Source: Eubacterium callanderi
GTDB taxonomy: Bacteria; Bacillota; Clostridia; Eubacteriales; Eubacteriaceae
Direction of reading: 5' to 3'
DNA length: 64,000 nt
NCBI RefSeq assembly: GCF_900142645.1
Contig: NZ_FRBP01000005.1
Location: 62,001 to 126,000 of the forward strand
Numbering within the stretch: position 1 is the first letter of the stretch; the number at the start of each line of letters is the position of its first letter. Positions 1 through 7,785 of this stretch are shown piece by piece. A program made the translations under genes and the position numbers. The notes under the pieces were generated by a model that was not told the DNA's origin, made no database searches, and saw only the letters and a program-made list of their open reading frames with translations.

Positions 1-1
1 T

Positions 2-280
2 GAAAAACTGTGTTACGAGATGATTAAAAAAATCGGACCAAGGGGAAGCTGTCTCAATGGCAGAACACCGAAGATGTTTAAGGAAGAGTTCACAATGTCC
101 AAATATTTTAATAAAGTAGATGCAAACCAGTGGCAGAACAATGGCAGCAAGTCGGTACTGGAAGCGACACATGAAGATGTTTTAAAAAGGATTGAGAGCT
201 ATAGGATGCCGCAGATTACCAAAGAGCAGGATGATTTGATCCGTCAGTACCTGCCGGCGCAATATAGGGATAGAATTTAA
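2..280 (+). CDS. MttB-family (trimethylamine-type) corrinoid methyltransferase, C-terminal fragment cut by the window edge
   Basis: The frame is open from the first bases, so the true start lies outside the window. About 92 C-terminal residues are visible. They align with the tail of the complete MttB-family protein at 2167-3588: LIKKLGARSTYLT there corresponds to MIKKIGPRGSCLN here, followed by the same charged helical tail. Family members move a methyl group from a methylated amine to a cognate corrinoid protein. The corrinoid gene starts 12 bases downstream behind a strong AAGGAGG-type ribosome site, so the two are cotranscribed and probably partners. The substrate cannot be read from this fragment, nor can one tell whether an in-frame amber (pyrrolysine) codon exists upstream. 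The ATG at 20 is internal, not a start. Confidence 0.8.
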   Translation, partial: EKLCYEMIKKIGPRGSCLNGRTPKMFKEEFTMSKYFNKVDANQWQNNGSKSVLEATHEDVLKRIESYRMPQITKEQDDLIRQYLPAQYRDRI

Positions 281-292
281 GGAGGAAAGAAA

Positions 293-916
293 ATGGCAGA
301 TTATACGAAGTTGGTTGAATTACTTCTGGATGGTGACGATGAAGAGATTGTTGTCGAAATAGAAACTTTGTTAAATCGAGGAGTCCCGGCAGCAGAAATT
401 CTTCAAAATGGTTTAATCCCAGGGATGGATATCGTAGGTCAGGAGTTTGAAAAGGAAGAGCTGTTTATTCCGGAAATGCTTGCCGCAGCCTTGGCAATGA
501 AAGAAAGCGTAAAAAAAATAAAGCCGCTTCTAAGTGAAGAAGAAAAACAGTCCACAGGAAAAGTGCTTTTTGCAACGGTCGAAGGCGATATCCATGATAT
601 TGGTAAAAATCTATGCATTGTTATGCTTGAGGGAGCAGGATTTGAAGTGCAGGATTTAGGCATTGATGTAGCGTTAACAGAAATTTTAGAAGCAACAAAA
701 AAGGAAAAACCACAGGTTTTATGTTTGTCAGCGCTTTTGAGCGCGACAATGCCAGCCATGCAGAAAGTGGTTGACCAGTTTAAAATGGAAGAGATTCATA
801 CGAAGGTTCTCATTGGCGGCGCTCCAGTTACGCAGGAATTTGCTGATAAAATTGGAGCAGACGCCTATGCGGACGACGCTTCAGAATGTGTTTCTGTTGT
901 AAAGCAATTGATTTAA
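293..916 (+). CDS. Corrinoid (cobalamin-binding) methyl carrier protein, MttC/MtqC family
   Basis: This 207-residue protein has the usual two-part layout. A four-helix cap (B12-binding-2) spans roughly residues 5-85 and a Rossmann-like B12-binding domain spans roughly 90-207. The cobalt-coordinating motif DIHDIGKN is complete, with D99, H101 and G104. It accepts a methyl group from an MttB-type enzyme on Co(I) and passes it to the methyl-THF methyltransferase. It sits between two mttB-family genes and is the only corrinoid gene in the operon, so it probably serves both. The RBS is GGAGG at 282-286. The following MFS gene begins about 14 bases after its stop. Confidence 0.95.
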   Translation: MADYTKLVELLLDGDDEEIVVEIETLLNRGVPAAEILQNGLIPGMDIVGQEFEKEELFIPEMLAAALAMKESVKKIKPLLSEEEKQSTGKVLFATVEGDIHDIGKNLCIVMLEGAGFEVQDLGIDVALTEILEATKKEKPQVLCLSALLSATMPAMQKVVDQFKMEEIHTKVLIGGAPVTQEFADKIGADAYADDASECVSVVKQLI

Positions 917-930
917 AAAAAGGATTGTTC

Positions 931-2163
931 ATGAAGGAAGGTAAGATGAAACGGTTCCTTCAATTGATTTGTCTTTCGGTTGGTGCAACCGTTATCTATT
1001 TTGTGCCCATCCATTTGCGGTCTCTTTTCTATGTTCCGATGCAGGAGGTTTTTGGGTACACCAATACACAGATTGGAAACCTGGCAGGCTGGTATGGAAT
1101 TATGACAATTGTTACATATCTGCCAGGCGGCTGGCTTGCAGATAAATATTCAGCCAGAAAATTATTGGCAGGTTCTTATATTGTGACAGGCTTATTAACG
1201 CTTGTTATGGCGTTGTATCCACCTTATGAAGTCGCTTTGTGGATATTCATTTTAGTTGGAATCAGCAGCACATTAACCTTTTGGGCATCTCTGCTTAAGC
1301 TTACACGCCAGTTTGGAAAAGATAAAAACCAGGGGAAAGCGTTTGGAAGTCTGGAAGGCGGAAGGGGCCTGGCAGCAACCATTATTTTTGCAGCCTCGTC
1401 CGTCTTATTCACCAAGATCGGCAATGCGTGGGTTGGACTTAGAATTTTGATCGTTGTTTTTGGTGCGGTGACTATTTTAGTAGCAGTGATGACACTTTTG
1501 GTTTTTGATGAAAAAGATGCCGATCATCAGGCGACTAATGTGTTTCATGGGTTTCTGCGCAGTCTTAGAAATCCCAATACCTGGCTCATTGCGTTTATCG
1601 TTATGGGCATTTATACGGTTCACGCAATCTCGCAGTATATTGCACCCTTTGCAACGAATGCATTCGGTACATCCGTTCTCATCGGTTCATTGCTCTCCCA
1701 GTCCAAGCAATGGGTGAAGCCTCTCGCCGGAATCGGCGGCGGTATACTGGCAGACCGGTTTGGTGTTTCAAAGATTTTATTGATCGGGTCTGTCTTGCTG
1801 GCAGCATCGGTTGGTGTTTTTGCCTTGATTCCAGGGAACAGTCAATTATTTTGGCTCTTGGTCGTTAATACAGTCATTATATTTCTTCTTCTTGGGTTAT
1901 TAAGGGGACTCTATTTTGCGGACTTAAACGAAGCGGGCATTGAATGGCATTTGACAGGGACGGTCATTGGCTTCGCAACAACCATCGGAATGCTAGGCGA
2001 TGTGTTTGTGCCATTTTTAGCAGGAAGGCTGCTGGACCACTTTCCGGCAGATAAGGGATATACCTATATTTTTGGAATGGGGGTTGTGTCGAGCTGTTTC
2101 GCGGTAATAATGCTTTTGATTTTCAGAAAATATAATAAACAGAGAATAGAGGATAAGGAGTAG
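931..2163 (+). CDS. Major facilitator superfamily transporter, probable uptake carrier of the methylated-amine operon
   Basis: The protein is about 410 residues with twelve predicted hydrophobic segments and the MFS loop signature GGWLADKYSARK after the second segment. A related GGILADRFG lies in the second half. The longer open frame from 886 overlaps the corrinoid gene and lacks a ribosome site. ATG 931 follows AAAAAAGGA with a 7-base gap, and ATG 946 follows AAGGAAGG with a 4-base gap; either is acceptable. The stop is 3 bases before the next mttB gene. From context it should import the methylated substrate or export the demethylated product. BCCT or ABC betaine carriers are more usual beside mttB genes. 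Confidence 0.85.
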   Translation: MKEGKMKRFLQLICLSVGATVIYFVPIHLRSLFYVPMQEVFGYTNTQIGNLAGWYGIMTIVTYLPGGWLADKYSARKLLAGSYIVTGLLTLVMALYPPYEVALWIFILVGISSTLTFWASLLKLTRQFGKDKNQGKAFGSLEGGRGLAATIIFAASSVLFTKIGNAWVGLRILIVVFGAVTILVAVMTLLVFDEKDADHQATNVFHGFLRSLRNPNTWLIAFIVMGIYTVHAISQYIAPFATNAFGTSVLIGSLLSQSKQWVKPLAGIGGGILADRFGVSKILLIGSVLLAASVGVFALIPGNSQLFWLLVVNTVIIFLLLGLLRGLYFADLNEAGIEWHLTGTVIGFATTIGMLGDVFVPFLAGRLLDHFPADKGYTYIFGMGVVSSCFAVIMLLIFRKYNKQRIEDKE

Positions 2164-2166
2164 AAA

Positions 2167-3588
2167 ATGGATATAAACTATGATCGCTATCAGGCGATGT
2201 CAATTGATGATGTTGAGAAAATACATGAATATACTGTTGATGTTTTAACCAATACAGGAATATGGGTAGAGGATAACGAAGCGCGCGATATTTTCAAAAA
2301 AAATGGTTGCAGAATAGAGAACGAGAAGGTTTTTCTAAATGAAAAAGTAATTCAGACGGCCCTTGAAAATGCGCCGTCTGAATTCAGAATTTGTGCGATT
2401 GAGCCCAGAAACTCAAAGACTTTTGGCGTAGAGGCGTCCATTTTTGCGCCGGCCGGCGGTGCGGTCACCATCTGTGAAAGCGACAATATCAGGCGGGCTC
2501 CAACGATGGAAGATGTGAATGACTTCAGTAAATTAGTACAATGCTTAGATGTTATTGGTCTTAACCGGCCAGCAGTTCATCCATCAGATGTTGATCCTAT
2601 GAAAAAGTTTTTGTACATTACACTGGCTGATTTTAAATACAATAATAAGATTTATCAGCTTCGTCGTGAAACACTGGAAATGATTTGCATCATTTACGGC
2701 ATTACACCTGAAAAAATGAAAAAAGATGCTGAAAATGGCATTCATTATGGTTATTCCACATCCAATCCCGTATCACCGCTTGAACTTAGCAGCGCAGCAA
2801 CCGATACGATCAGGTTTCAGGCAGAGTACGGGGTTCCAAATATTATTGCGCCCATGCCGATTGGCGGCATATCCGCGCCTGCTACTGTTGAGGGAACCAT
2901 CTTAATCCAAAATTGCGAAAATGTGGCAGCAATTGTATTCAGCAGTCTGATCAATCCTAAGGCACCTGTCTTTTACGGCTGTATTGGCTCTGTCGGTGAT
3001 ATGAAAAAGGGCAGCGCAACGGCCGCGGCGCCGGAAATGCGTATTATTGAAGCAGCCGGGGCACAGATGGCCCGTTATTATAATATTCCGTCAAGAGGCG
3101 CTCCGGGATCTCCAGATGCGGTTGCAATGGATTTTCAGGCAGGAGCGGAGAGTGCAATGGGATTTTACAGCAGTGTGCGAAGTGGCGTGCATCTTATTAC
3201 CAACATGGGTTTTATGGGGAACTGGATGCAGGCGTCAAAGGCTAAATTAGTTTTGGATGCAGAAATCATCGAATCTGTTCTTCGTATTATGCAGCCGCTG
3301 GAGATTACTGAGGAAAAAACAGCCCTTGACCTGATCAAAAAATTAGGAGCTCGAAGTACCTATCTTACAGAAAAACATACGCTGAAGAATTATAAAAAAA
3401 ATTTTTATAATCCGAAAGTATTCAGACGGACAACCTTTGAAAAATGGGAAAAGGAGGGAAAACTGGAGGCTGCGCAAAGTGCAGAAAACAAAGCGAAAGC
3501 GCTTTTAGATCAATATGTGTCTCCGGACAGAGATCCATCAATTGTCAAAGAATTGGAAACATATATCGCGAAACATGATAGGAGATAA
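2167..3588 (+). CDS. MttB-family non-pyrrolysine corrinoid methyltransferase
   Basis: This complete 473-residue protein belongs to the trimethylamine methyltransferase (MttB, COG5598) superfamily and has a TIM-barrel core. No in-frame amber codon is present, so it belongs to the large non-Pyl branch. Characterised members of that branch demethylate quaternary amines such as glycine betaine, proline betaine, carnitine and gamma-butyrobetaine. The Gly/Pro-rich stretch PNIIAPMPIGGISAPAT and SRGAPGSPDAVAMDFQAG are typical core segments. It follows the MFS gene by 3 bases and is followed after 5 bases by the methyl-THF methyltransferase. The exact substrate cannot be assigned from sequence. As the second MttB paralogue in the operon it may handle a different or successive methylated substrate. 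Confidence 0.92.
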   Translation: MDINYDRYQAMSIDDVEKIHEYTVDVLTNTGIWVEDNEARDIFKKNGCRIENEKVFLNEKVIQTALENAPSEFRICAIEPRNSKTFGVEASIFAPAGGAVTICESDNIRRAPTMEDVNDFSKLVQCLDVIGLNRPAVHPSDVDPMKKFLYITLADFKYNNKIYQLRRETLEMICIIYGITPEKMKKDAENGIHYGYSTSNPVSPLELSSAATDTIRFQAEYGVPNIIAPMPIGGISAPATVEGTILIQNCENVAAIVFSSLINPKAPVFYGCIGSVGDMKKGSATAAAPEMRIIEAAGAQMARYYNIPSRGAPGSPDAVAMDFQAGAESAMGFYSSVRSGVHLITNMGFMGNWMQASKAKLVLDAEIIESVLRIMQPLEITEEKTALDLIKKLGARSTYLTEKHTLKNYKKNFYNPKVFRRTTFEKWEKEGKLEAAQSAENKAKALLDQYVSPDRDPSIVKELETYIAKHDRR

Positions 3589-3593
3589 AGTAT

Positions 3594-4388
3594 ATGTTGT
3601 ATATAGGTGAATCCATTAATGGAACCATACCGGCAGTAAATCAGGCAATACTGAAACATGACGCCGATTTTATTCTCAAGCTGGCTGCGACGCAGGTAGA
3701 ATGTGGCGCCGATTATCTGGATGTTAATGCGGGAACTGGTGGGATTGGCAATGAACGTGATGATTTGAAGTGGCTTATTGAACTGCTTCAGGATAATGTG
3801 GAGTGCCCTCTCTGTTTAGACAGCTCTGAGCCAGAGATATTAATGGAAACATATGAAAATTATCGCGGTAAACCGATGTTTAACTCGGTTTGCGATGGAA
3901 AAAAGCTGGACATAATGGCTCCGGCTATTTCGGAGCAGGAATGCAGCGTAATCGCTTTAGCACATGGGGAAGACGGGATTCCGGACAATGCTGAATTGCG
4001 CTTTGTTTTTGCAGACAAAATTATCAAGAGACTCAGAAATGCAAATGTCAAAGATTGTGATATTTATATTGATCCGATTATCATGAGTCTGTCCACCAAT
4101 ACAGGAGCTGGAAAGGTGACGCTGGACACCATAAAGAGGATACACGAAGCATACCCGGAGGTCAATATTATTTTACCGATATCGAATATTGGATTTGGAA
4201 TACCGAAAAGAAAGCGGATAAACGATACTTTTGCGGCCATGTGCATCCAAAATGGCGCTAACGCTTTTATTGCAGATGTCCGGGATAAATCTTTTATTGG
4301 AACCACACTTGCGGCGGAGGCGCTTCTTGATAAAGACCGGTTTTGCAAAAGATACATTAAAGCCTATAAAAAAGGAAGAATCGAATAA
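3594..4388 (+). CDS. Methylcorrinoid:tetrahydrofolate methyltransferase (pterin-binding domain, MtqA/AcsE-like)
   Basis: This 264-residue single-domain pterin-binding TIM barrel opens with MLYIGESINGT and has the folate-pocket motif YLDVNAGTG near residues 41-49. The length matches MeTr/AcsE and MtqA enzymes. The predicted role is to transfer the methyl group from the methylated corrinoid protein to tetrahydrofolate. This feeds methyl-THF into the Wood-Ljungdahl pathway, so demethylation can support acetogenesis. The RBS AGGAGAT lies 7 bases before ATG. It closes the operon, and a strong hairpin follows three bases after the stop. Assignment as the corrinoid:THF enzyme rather than the CO-dehydrogenase-linked AcsE rests on the neighbours. 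Confidence 0.9.
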   Translation: MLYIGESINGTIPAVNQAILKHDADFILKLAATQVECGADYLDVNAGTGGIGNERDDLKWLIELLQDNVECPLCLDSSEPEILMETYENYRGKPMFNSVCDGKKLDIMAPAISEQECSVIALAHGEDGIPDNAELRFVFADKIIKRLRNANVKDCDIYIDPIIMSLSTNTGAGKVTLDTIKRIHEAYPEVNIILPISNIGFGIPKRKRINDTFAAMCIQNGANAFIADVRDKSFIGTTLAAEALLDKDRFCKRYIKAYKKGRIE

Positions 4389-4390
4389 TT

Positions 4391-4426
4391 AAAGAGGTGC
4401 GGTCTGTTTCAGACCGTACCTCTTTT
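4391..4426 (+). terminator. Intrinsic terminator of the methyltransferase operon
   Basis: An inverted repeat AGAGGTgCGGTCTG / CAGACCGtACCTCT with a 3-base loop is followed by TTTT. It sits immediately behind the last methyltransferase gene. Confidence 0.9.
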
Positions 4427-4579
4427 CTGGTCTGCCTTCGGCGAGATCGTGAATTTACCTAACGCCAGAATAATGGCCTGAACACCTGTCGGCACTGTGG
4501 GTGGGGACAAAAAGGAAGCAGGCGGGTCATGGGGGTGAAAACCTGAAACGGTTTAAAGGCCGGAAAAGCGTTCAGGCAA

Positions 4580-4608
4580 TTGAACTGGCGGCGGGTTCAC
4601 GTTATAAT
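4580..4608 (+). promoter_or_regulatory. Sigma-70-type promoter for the HAD phosphatase gene
   Basis: TTGAAC (4580-4585), a 17-base spacer and TATAAT (4603-4608) lie 42 bases before the ATG. The open frame upstream of this point (4501-4650) would run through the promoter and is not considered coding. Between the terminator at 4426 and this promoter I see nothing else recognisable. Confidence 0.75.
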
Positions 4609-4650
4609 GGTGGAGTTTGGAAGGATATTTTACAATGGAAGGGAAAACGC

Positions 4651-5307
4651 ATGACAGAAGCAATCATTTTTGATATGGACGGCCTCATGTTTGATACCGA
4701 GACCATATCCATTCCCAGCTGGGTAAAGGCAGGCGAAATTCTGGGTTACCCCATTACAGAAGCCATGATTTTTGAGTTGTTCGGCATGAATCCGGTGGCG
4801 GTGAATGCCTACTGGAAAGAGCATTTCGGGGACAGTTTTGACTGTGGTGCGGCTATGAAGCTCCATCTCGATTATATGGAGGACTATGTGCGGGAAAACG
4901 GCGTGCCGCTGAAACCGGGGCTGATCACGCTGCTGGATTTTTTAAAGGAGCGGGGGTATTGGTTTACCATCGCCTCATCCACACAGCGCCCGATGATTAA
5001 GATGTACCTGGAGCGCGCTGAGATCGGCCACTATTTTACCGACCAGATCGTGGGCGGCGACGAGATCATAAACGGAAAACCTGCGCCGGATATTTACCTG
5101 AAGGCAGCTCAGAAGCTGGGGACAGCGCCGGAATGCTGCATGGTCTTTGAGGACTCTCTGGCAGGTATCGAATCGGCCTGGCGGGCAGGTATGAAGCCTG
5201 TGATGGTGCCGGATAAGGTGCCGGCGGACGCCGTCACAGAGGAGCGGCTGTACGCTAAGCTAAAAACCCTGGACGAGGGGATTGAGCTGCTTATAAAAGA
5301 AAGCTGA
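4651..5307 (+). CDS. HAD-superfamily hydrolase, subfamily IA (beta-phosphoglucomutase/phosphatase-like)
   Basis: This 218-residue protein carries all HAD motifs. Motif I is FDMDGLMFDTE with the nucleophilic Asp near residue 8. Motif II is the Ser/Thr segment TIASST. The conserved Lys lies in NGKPAPDIYLKAA and the acidic motif in VFEDSLAGIESAWRAGM. A helical cap lies between residues about 15 and 85. Such enzymes dephosphorylate or isomerise small phosphosugars; the substrate is not predictable. ATG 4651 was chosen over the longer frame because it follows GGAAGGG by 7 bases and lies downstream of a good promoter. It is a single-gene unit converging on the histidine phosphatase gene. Confidence 0.92.
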   Translation: MTEAIIFDMDGLMFDTETISIPSWVKAGEILGYPITEAMIFELFGMNPVAVNAYWKEHFGDSFDCGAAMKLHLDYMEDYVRENGVPLKPGLITLLDFLKERGYWFTIASSTQRPMIKMYLERAEIGHYFTDQIVGGDEIINGKPAPDIYLKAAQKLGTAPECCMVFEDSLAGIESAWRAGMKPVMVPDKVPADAVTEERLYAKLKTLDEGIELLIKES

Positions 5308-5346
5308 AGGCAGGGTGTGAAACACACCCAGTCCTCAGCTTTTTTC
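5301..5346. terminator. Bidirectional terminator between the HAD and histidine phosphatase genes
   Basis: AAAGCTGA...TCAGCTTTTTT forms the outer stem and GGGTGTGaaaCACACCC the inner stem. The hairpin overlaps both convergent stop codons. Confidence 0.8.
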
Positions 5347-5997
5347 GTTGGTGACTCTGAATTCTGGCGGCTGCTCGCATTTCAGATCCTCGCTCAGGTG
5401 GCGGTCATCATTGATATACGCGATCTCAAGCTGATTGTCCGAGTCAAAGATAAATTTGCACACCGCAGTGTTGCGCAGAATCTGCTGTTCCATCTCCTCA
5501 AAGGGCAGGCCCTTTGCATACCATAGAAAGGTCTGAATAGCGAAACCGTGGGAAATACAGGCGATGGTCTTGCCGGCGTTTTCAGCCACAATGCGTGTGA
5601 GTGCGCTGGTAACCCGGTCGTAAACGTCGCGGGTGCTTTCGCCGCCAGGGGCCTGAAAATTGGGGAGGTCGGTTTTGAATGTTTCCATGAGTCCGGGAAA
5701 CGCCTCGTCGATGACAGAAATCTTCTTGGCCTCCATGAGGCCGCCGTCCACCTCCACGATCCCCGGCTCCACCAGGATTGGGAGGTCTTTATCACCCCGG
5801 AGGCCCTCGGCGGTCTGGCGGGTGCGCTGCAGGGGCGTGCAGTATAAGACATCAACGTCAATGTCTTTAAAACGTTCGCCAAGGGCCCGGGCCTGTTTCA
5901 GGCCGAGATCGTTCAGGGGAAGGTCCAGAACGCCCTGAAAAATACCATTGGCGTTGGCGTCGGTGGTACCGTGACGAATCAGATAAAGGGTTGTCAA
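5335..5997 (-). CDS. Histidine phosphatase family protein (phosphoglycerate-mutase-like)
   Basis: This 220-residue protein begins TTLYLIRHGTTDANANG, with the catalytic RHG at residues 8-10. The second catalytic histidine is in CISHGFAIQ. This is the branch-1 histidine phosphatase fold, acting through a phosphohistidine. Members include CobC-type and broad-specificity phosphatases, and the substrate here is unknown. The start is TTG at 5997, preceded by GAGGTGA with a 7-base spacer; no better ATG exists nearby. It converges on the HAD gene and diverges from murE, with separate promoters in the 200-base gap. Confidence 0.92.
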   Translation of the reverse strand: MTTLYLIRHGTTDANANGIFQGVLDLPLNDLGLKQARALGERFKDIDVDVLYCTPLQRTRQTAEGLRGDKDLPILVEPGIVEVDGGLMEAKKISVIDEAFPGLMETFKTDLPNFQAPGGESTRDVYDRVTSALTRIVAENAGKTIACISHGFAIQTFLWYAKGLPFEEMEQQILRNTAVCKFIFDSDNQLEIAYINDDRHLSEDLKCEQPPEFRVTNEKS

Positions 5998-6031
5998 TTT
6001 TGTTCACCTCGTTGTTGTTTTGTCACTGTTT

Positions 6032-6060
6032 ATTATAACATATCTGTGAAAAAAGGTCAG
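6032..6060 (-). promoter_or_regulatory. Promoter for the histidine phosphatase gene
   Basis: On the minus strand CTGACC, a 17-base spacer and TATAAT lie about 35 bases before the TTG start. The -35 match is moderate. Confidence 0.5.
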
Positions 6061-6131
6061 CTTGGGCGGCGTGAGAAAAAAGCACAAATGTAACTTAAGT
6101 GTATTATTTTTGTATCAAAACGGCCTTTTTC

Positions 6132-6160
6132 TGGACAATTCCATAGAAGAACTGTATAAT
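6132..6160 (+). promoter_or_regulatory. Promoter for murE
   Basis: TGGACA (6132-6137), a 17-base spacer and TATAAT (6155-6160) lie 44 bases before the murE ATG. Confidence 0.75.
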
Positions 6161-6203
6161 TAATAAGTTAATCGAAAAAGAGAACAAATTGATTGAGGTA
6201 CCC

Positions 6204-7685
6204 ATGAAACTAAATTGTATTTTGGAAGATCCAGAGATTGTAGAAGTACGGAACAATAATCCCGAGATTGATATTGAACATATTGCCTATAATTCCCAGA
6301 AGGTAGTCCCGAACAGCATGTTTGTGGCTATCAGAGGACTGAAAACCGATGGACACAAATACATTGGCGACGCCATCAGCCGGGGCGCCATCCTGGTAAT
6401 CTATGAACACGATCTGGATGAATACCAGGATGATATCATGTATGTCAAGGTAAAAAACGCCCGCCATATGCTGGGCACTATGTCCAGCCGTTTTTACGGC
6501 CATCCGTCAGAAGCGCTCTCTATTACCGGCGTGACTGGCACCAATGGAAAAACCACGATTACCCATATGCTCAAGAGCATTTTTCAAAAGGACGGACGCA
6601 AATGCGGCCTGATCGGCACCATCAACAACCAGATCGGGGATGAAATTATCGACAATGCCGGCCGTACCACGCCAGATTCGCTGGAGGTACAGGAGATCAT
6701 CTCGGAAATGGTAGAAGCTGGCTGCCAAAACCTGGTGATGGAGGTCTCGTCTCACGCGCTGGATCTTGACCGCGTCAACGGTGTGGCCTTTGATTACGGC
6801 ATTTTTTCCAACCTGACCCAGGACCACCTGGATTACCACAAAACCTTTGAAAATTATTTTGAAGCTAAGGCCAAGCTGTTTACCTATACTTCCAAGGCCA
6901 ACATCATCAACTGTGACGATGTGTGGGGTAAAAAGCTGTATGACCGCTGCGCTCAAAAGAAGGGTGTTGCTGTATACTCCTACGGGCTGAACCCAGAATG
7001 TGATTTTTACGCAAGAGATATGAAGTACAGCATCGAGGGCACCCGCTACACGCTGGTGACCAAGGACGGCGAGGAAGAAATTTTTATTTCCATCCCAGGC
7101 GAGGTCATGGTTTACAATAGTATGGCCGCCATTATCAACGCACTGCTGGAAGGTATTTCCATCGAAGTCATCAAGGAAGCCCTGGCTTCCATGAGCGGCG
7201 TAGAGGGCCGGATGGAGCGTCTGGATCTGGACACTGAATTTGATATCATCATCGATTATGCCCACTCACCGGACTCTCTGGAACGCCTGCTGAAATCTGT
7301 GAAGACCATGTACGACGGCAAGGTTTATCTGGTCTTTGGCTGTAATGGGGACCGCGATAAGGAAAAACGCCCCATCATGGGCCGGATCGCCGGCGAGTTT
7401 GCCGACCATGTCATCGTGACCTCAGACAATCCGGCCAGCGAGGACCCACAGTCCATTATCGACACTGTGGCTGCAGCTGTGGCGGAAAAAACCGATGCCT
7501 GCGAGACCGTGCTGCGTCGCTGGGATGCCATCTACTATGCCGCTACCCTGCCAAAAGCGGGTGATGTGCTGGTACTGGCTGGAAAGGGCCACGAAAAACA
7601 GGAGACCATGAAGGATGAAAACCTGTATTATAACGAATGGGAAACCGCTGAGGAAGCCGTGAGACGGCTGAAAGCTGGAAAATAA
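6204..7685 (+). CDS. murE: UDP-N-acetylmuramyl-tripeptide synthetase MurE, predicted non-DAP specificity
   Basis: This 493-residue Mur ligase adds the third stem-peptide residue to the UDP-MurNAc dipeptide in the cytoplasm. The ATP loop is GVTGTNGKTTIT near residues 109-120, and the carbamylated lysine lies in YFEAKAKLFTY. The C-terminal ligase domain contains FGCNGDRDKEKRP. The specificity motif reads DNPA (residues 408-411) where diaminopimelate-adding enzymes have DNPR. DNPA is the form seen in lysine-adding MurE, so the third residue is probably a diamino acid without the DAP carboxylate, such as lysine or ornithine. ATG 6204 is preceded by GATTGAGG; the TTG at 6189 lacks a ribosome site. 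It is monocistronic with its own promoter and terminator. Confidence 0.95.
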   Translation: MKLNCILEDPEIVEVRNNNPEIDIEHIAYNSQKVVPNSMFVAIRGLKTDGHKYIGDAISRGAILVIYEHDLDEYQDDIMYVKVKNARHMLGTMSSRFYGHPSEALSITGVTGTNGKTTITHMLKSIFQKDGRKCGLIGTINNQIGDEIIDNAGRTTPDSLEVQEIISEMVEAGCQNLVMEVSSHALDLDRVNGVAFDYGIFSNLTQDHLDYHKTFENYFEAKAKLFTYTSKANIINCDDVWGKKLYDRCAQKKGVAVYSYGLNPECDFYARDMKYSIEGTRYTLVTKDGEEEIFISIPGEVMVYNSMAAIINALLEGISIEVIKEALASMSGVEGRMERLDLDTEFDIIIDYAHSPDSLERLLKSVKTMYDGKVYLVFGCNGDRDKEKRPIMGRIAGEFADHVIVTSDNPASEDPQSIIDTVAAAVAEKTDACETVLRRWDAIYYAATLPKAGDVLVLAGKGHEKQETMKDENLYYNEWETAEEAVRRLKAGK

Positions 7686-7690
7686 AAGAA

Positions 7691-7723
7691 AAAGCGCCGG
7701 AGCGGATGTCCCGGCGCTTTTTT
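7691..7723 (+). terminator. murE terminator
   Basis: AAAGCGCCGG and CCGGCGCTTT form a 10-base-pair stem ending in a run of six T. Confidence 0.92.
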
Positions 7724-7753
7724 AACGGGAGGAGTACTTTTTTAGATAACGTG

Positions 7754-7762
7754 TGATATGAT
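7754..7762 (+). promoter_or_regulatory. Extended -10 promoter of the QueG-like gene
   Basis: TGaTATGAT forms an extended -10. The -35 region is poor. It lies 23 bases before the TTG start. Confidence 0.45.
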
Positions 7763-7785
7763 TGTGAAAGTAAGGAGGAGTAAGG

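Noticed and set aside
2167-3588. Possible pyrrolysine-containing MttB
   Set aside because: No in-frame TAG interrupts the gene and the ORF has full family length, so it belongs to the non-Pyl branch.
4501-4650. N-terminal extension of the HAD phosphatase
   Set aside because: The extension would run through a good promoter (4580-4608), and ATG 4651 has the ribosome site and matches the family's usual start.
6507-7265. Minus-strand open frame inside murE
   Set aside because: It is antisense to the Mur ligase catalytic domain, without a ribosome site or motif.
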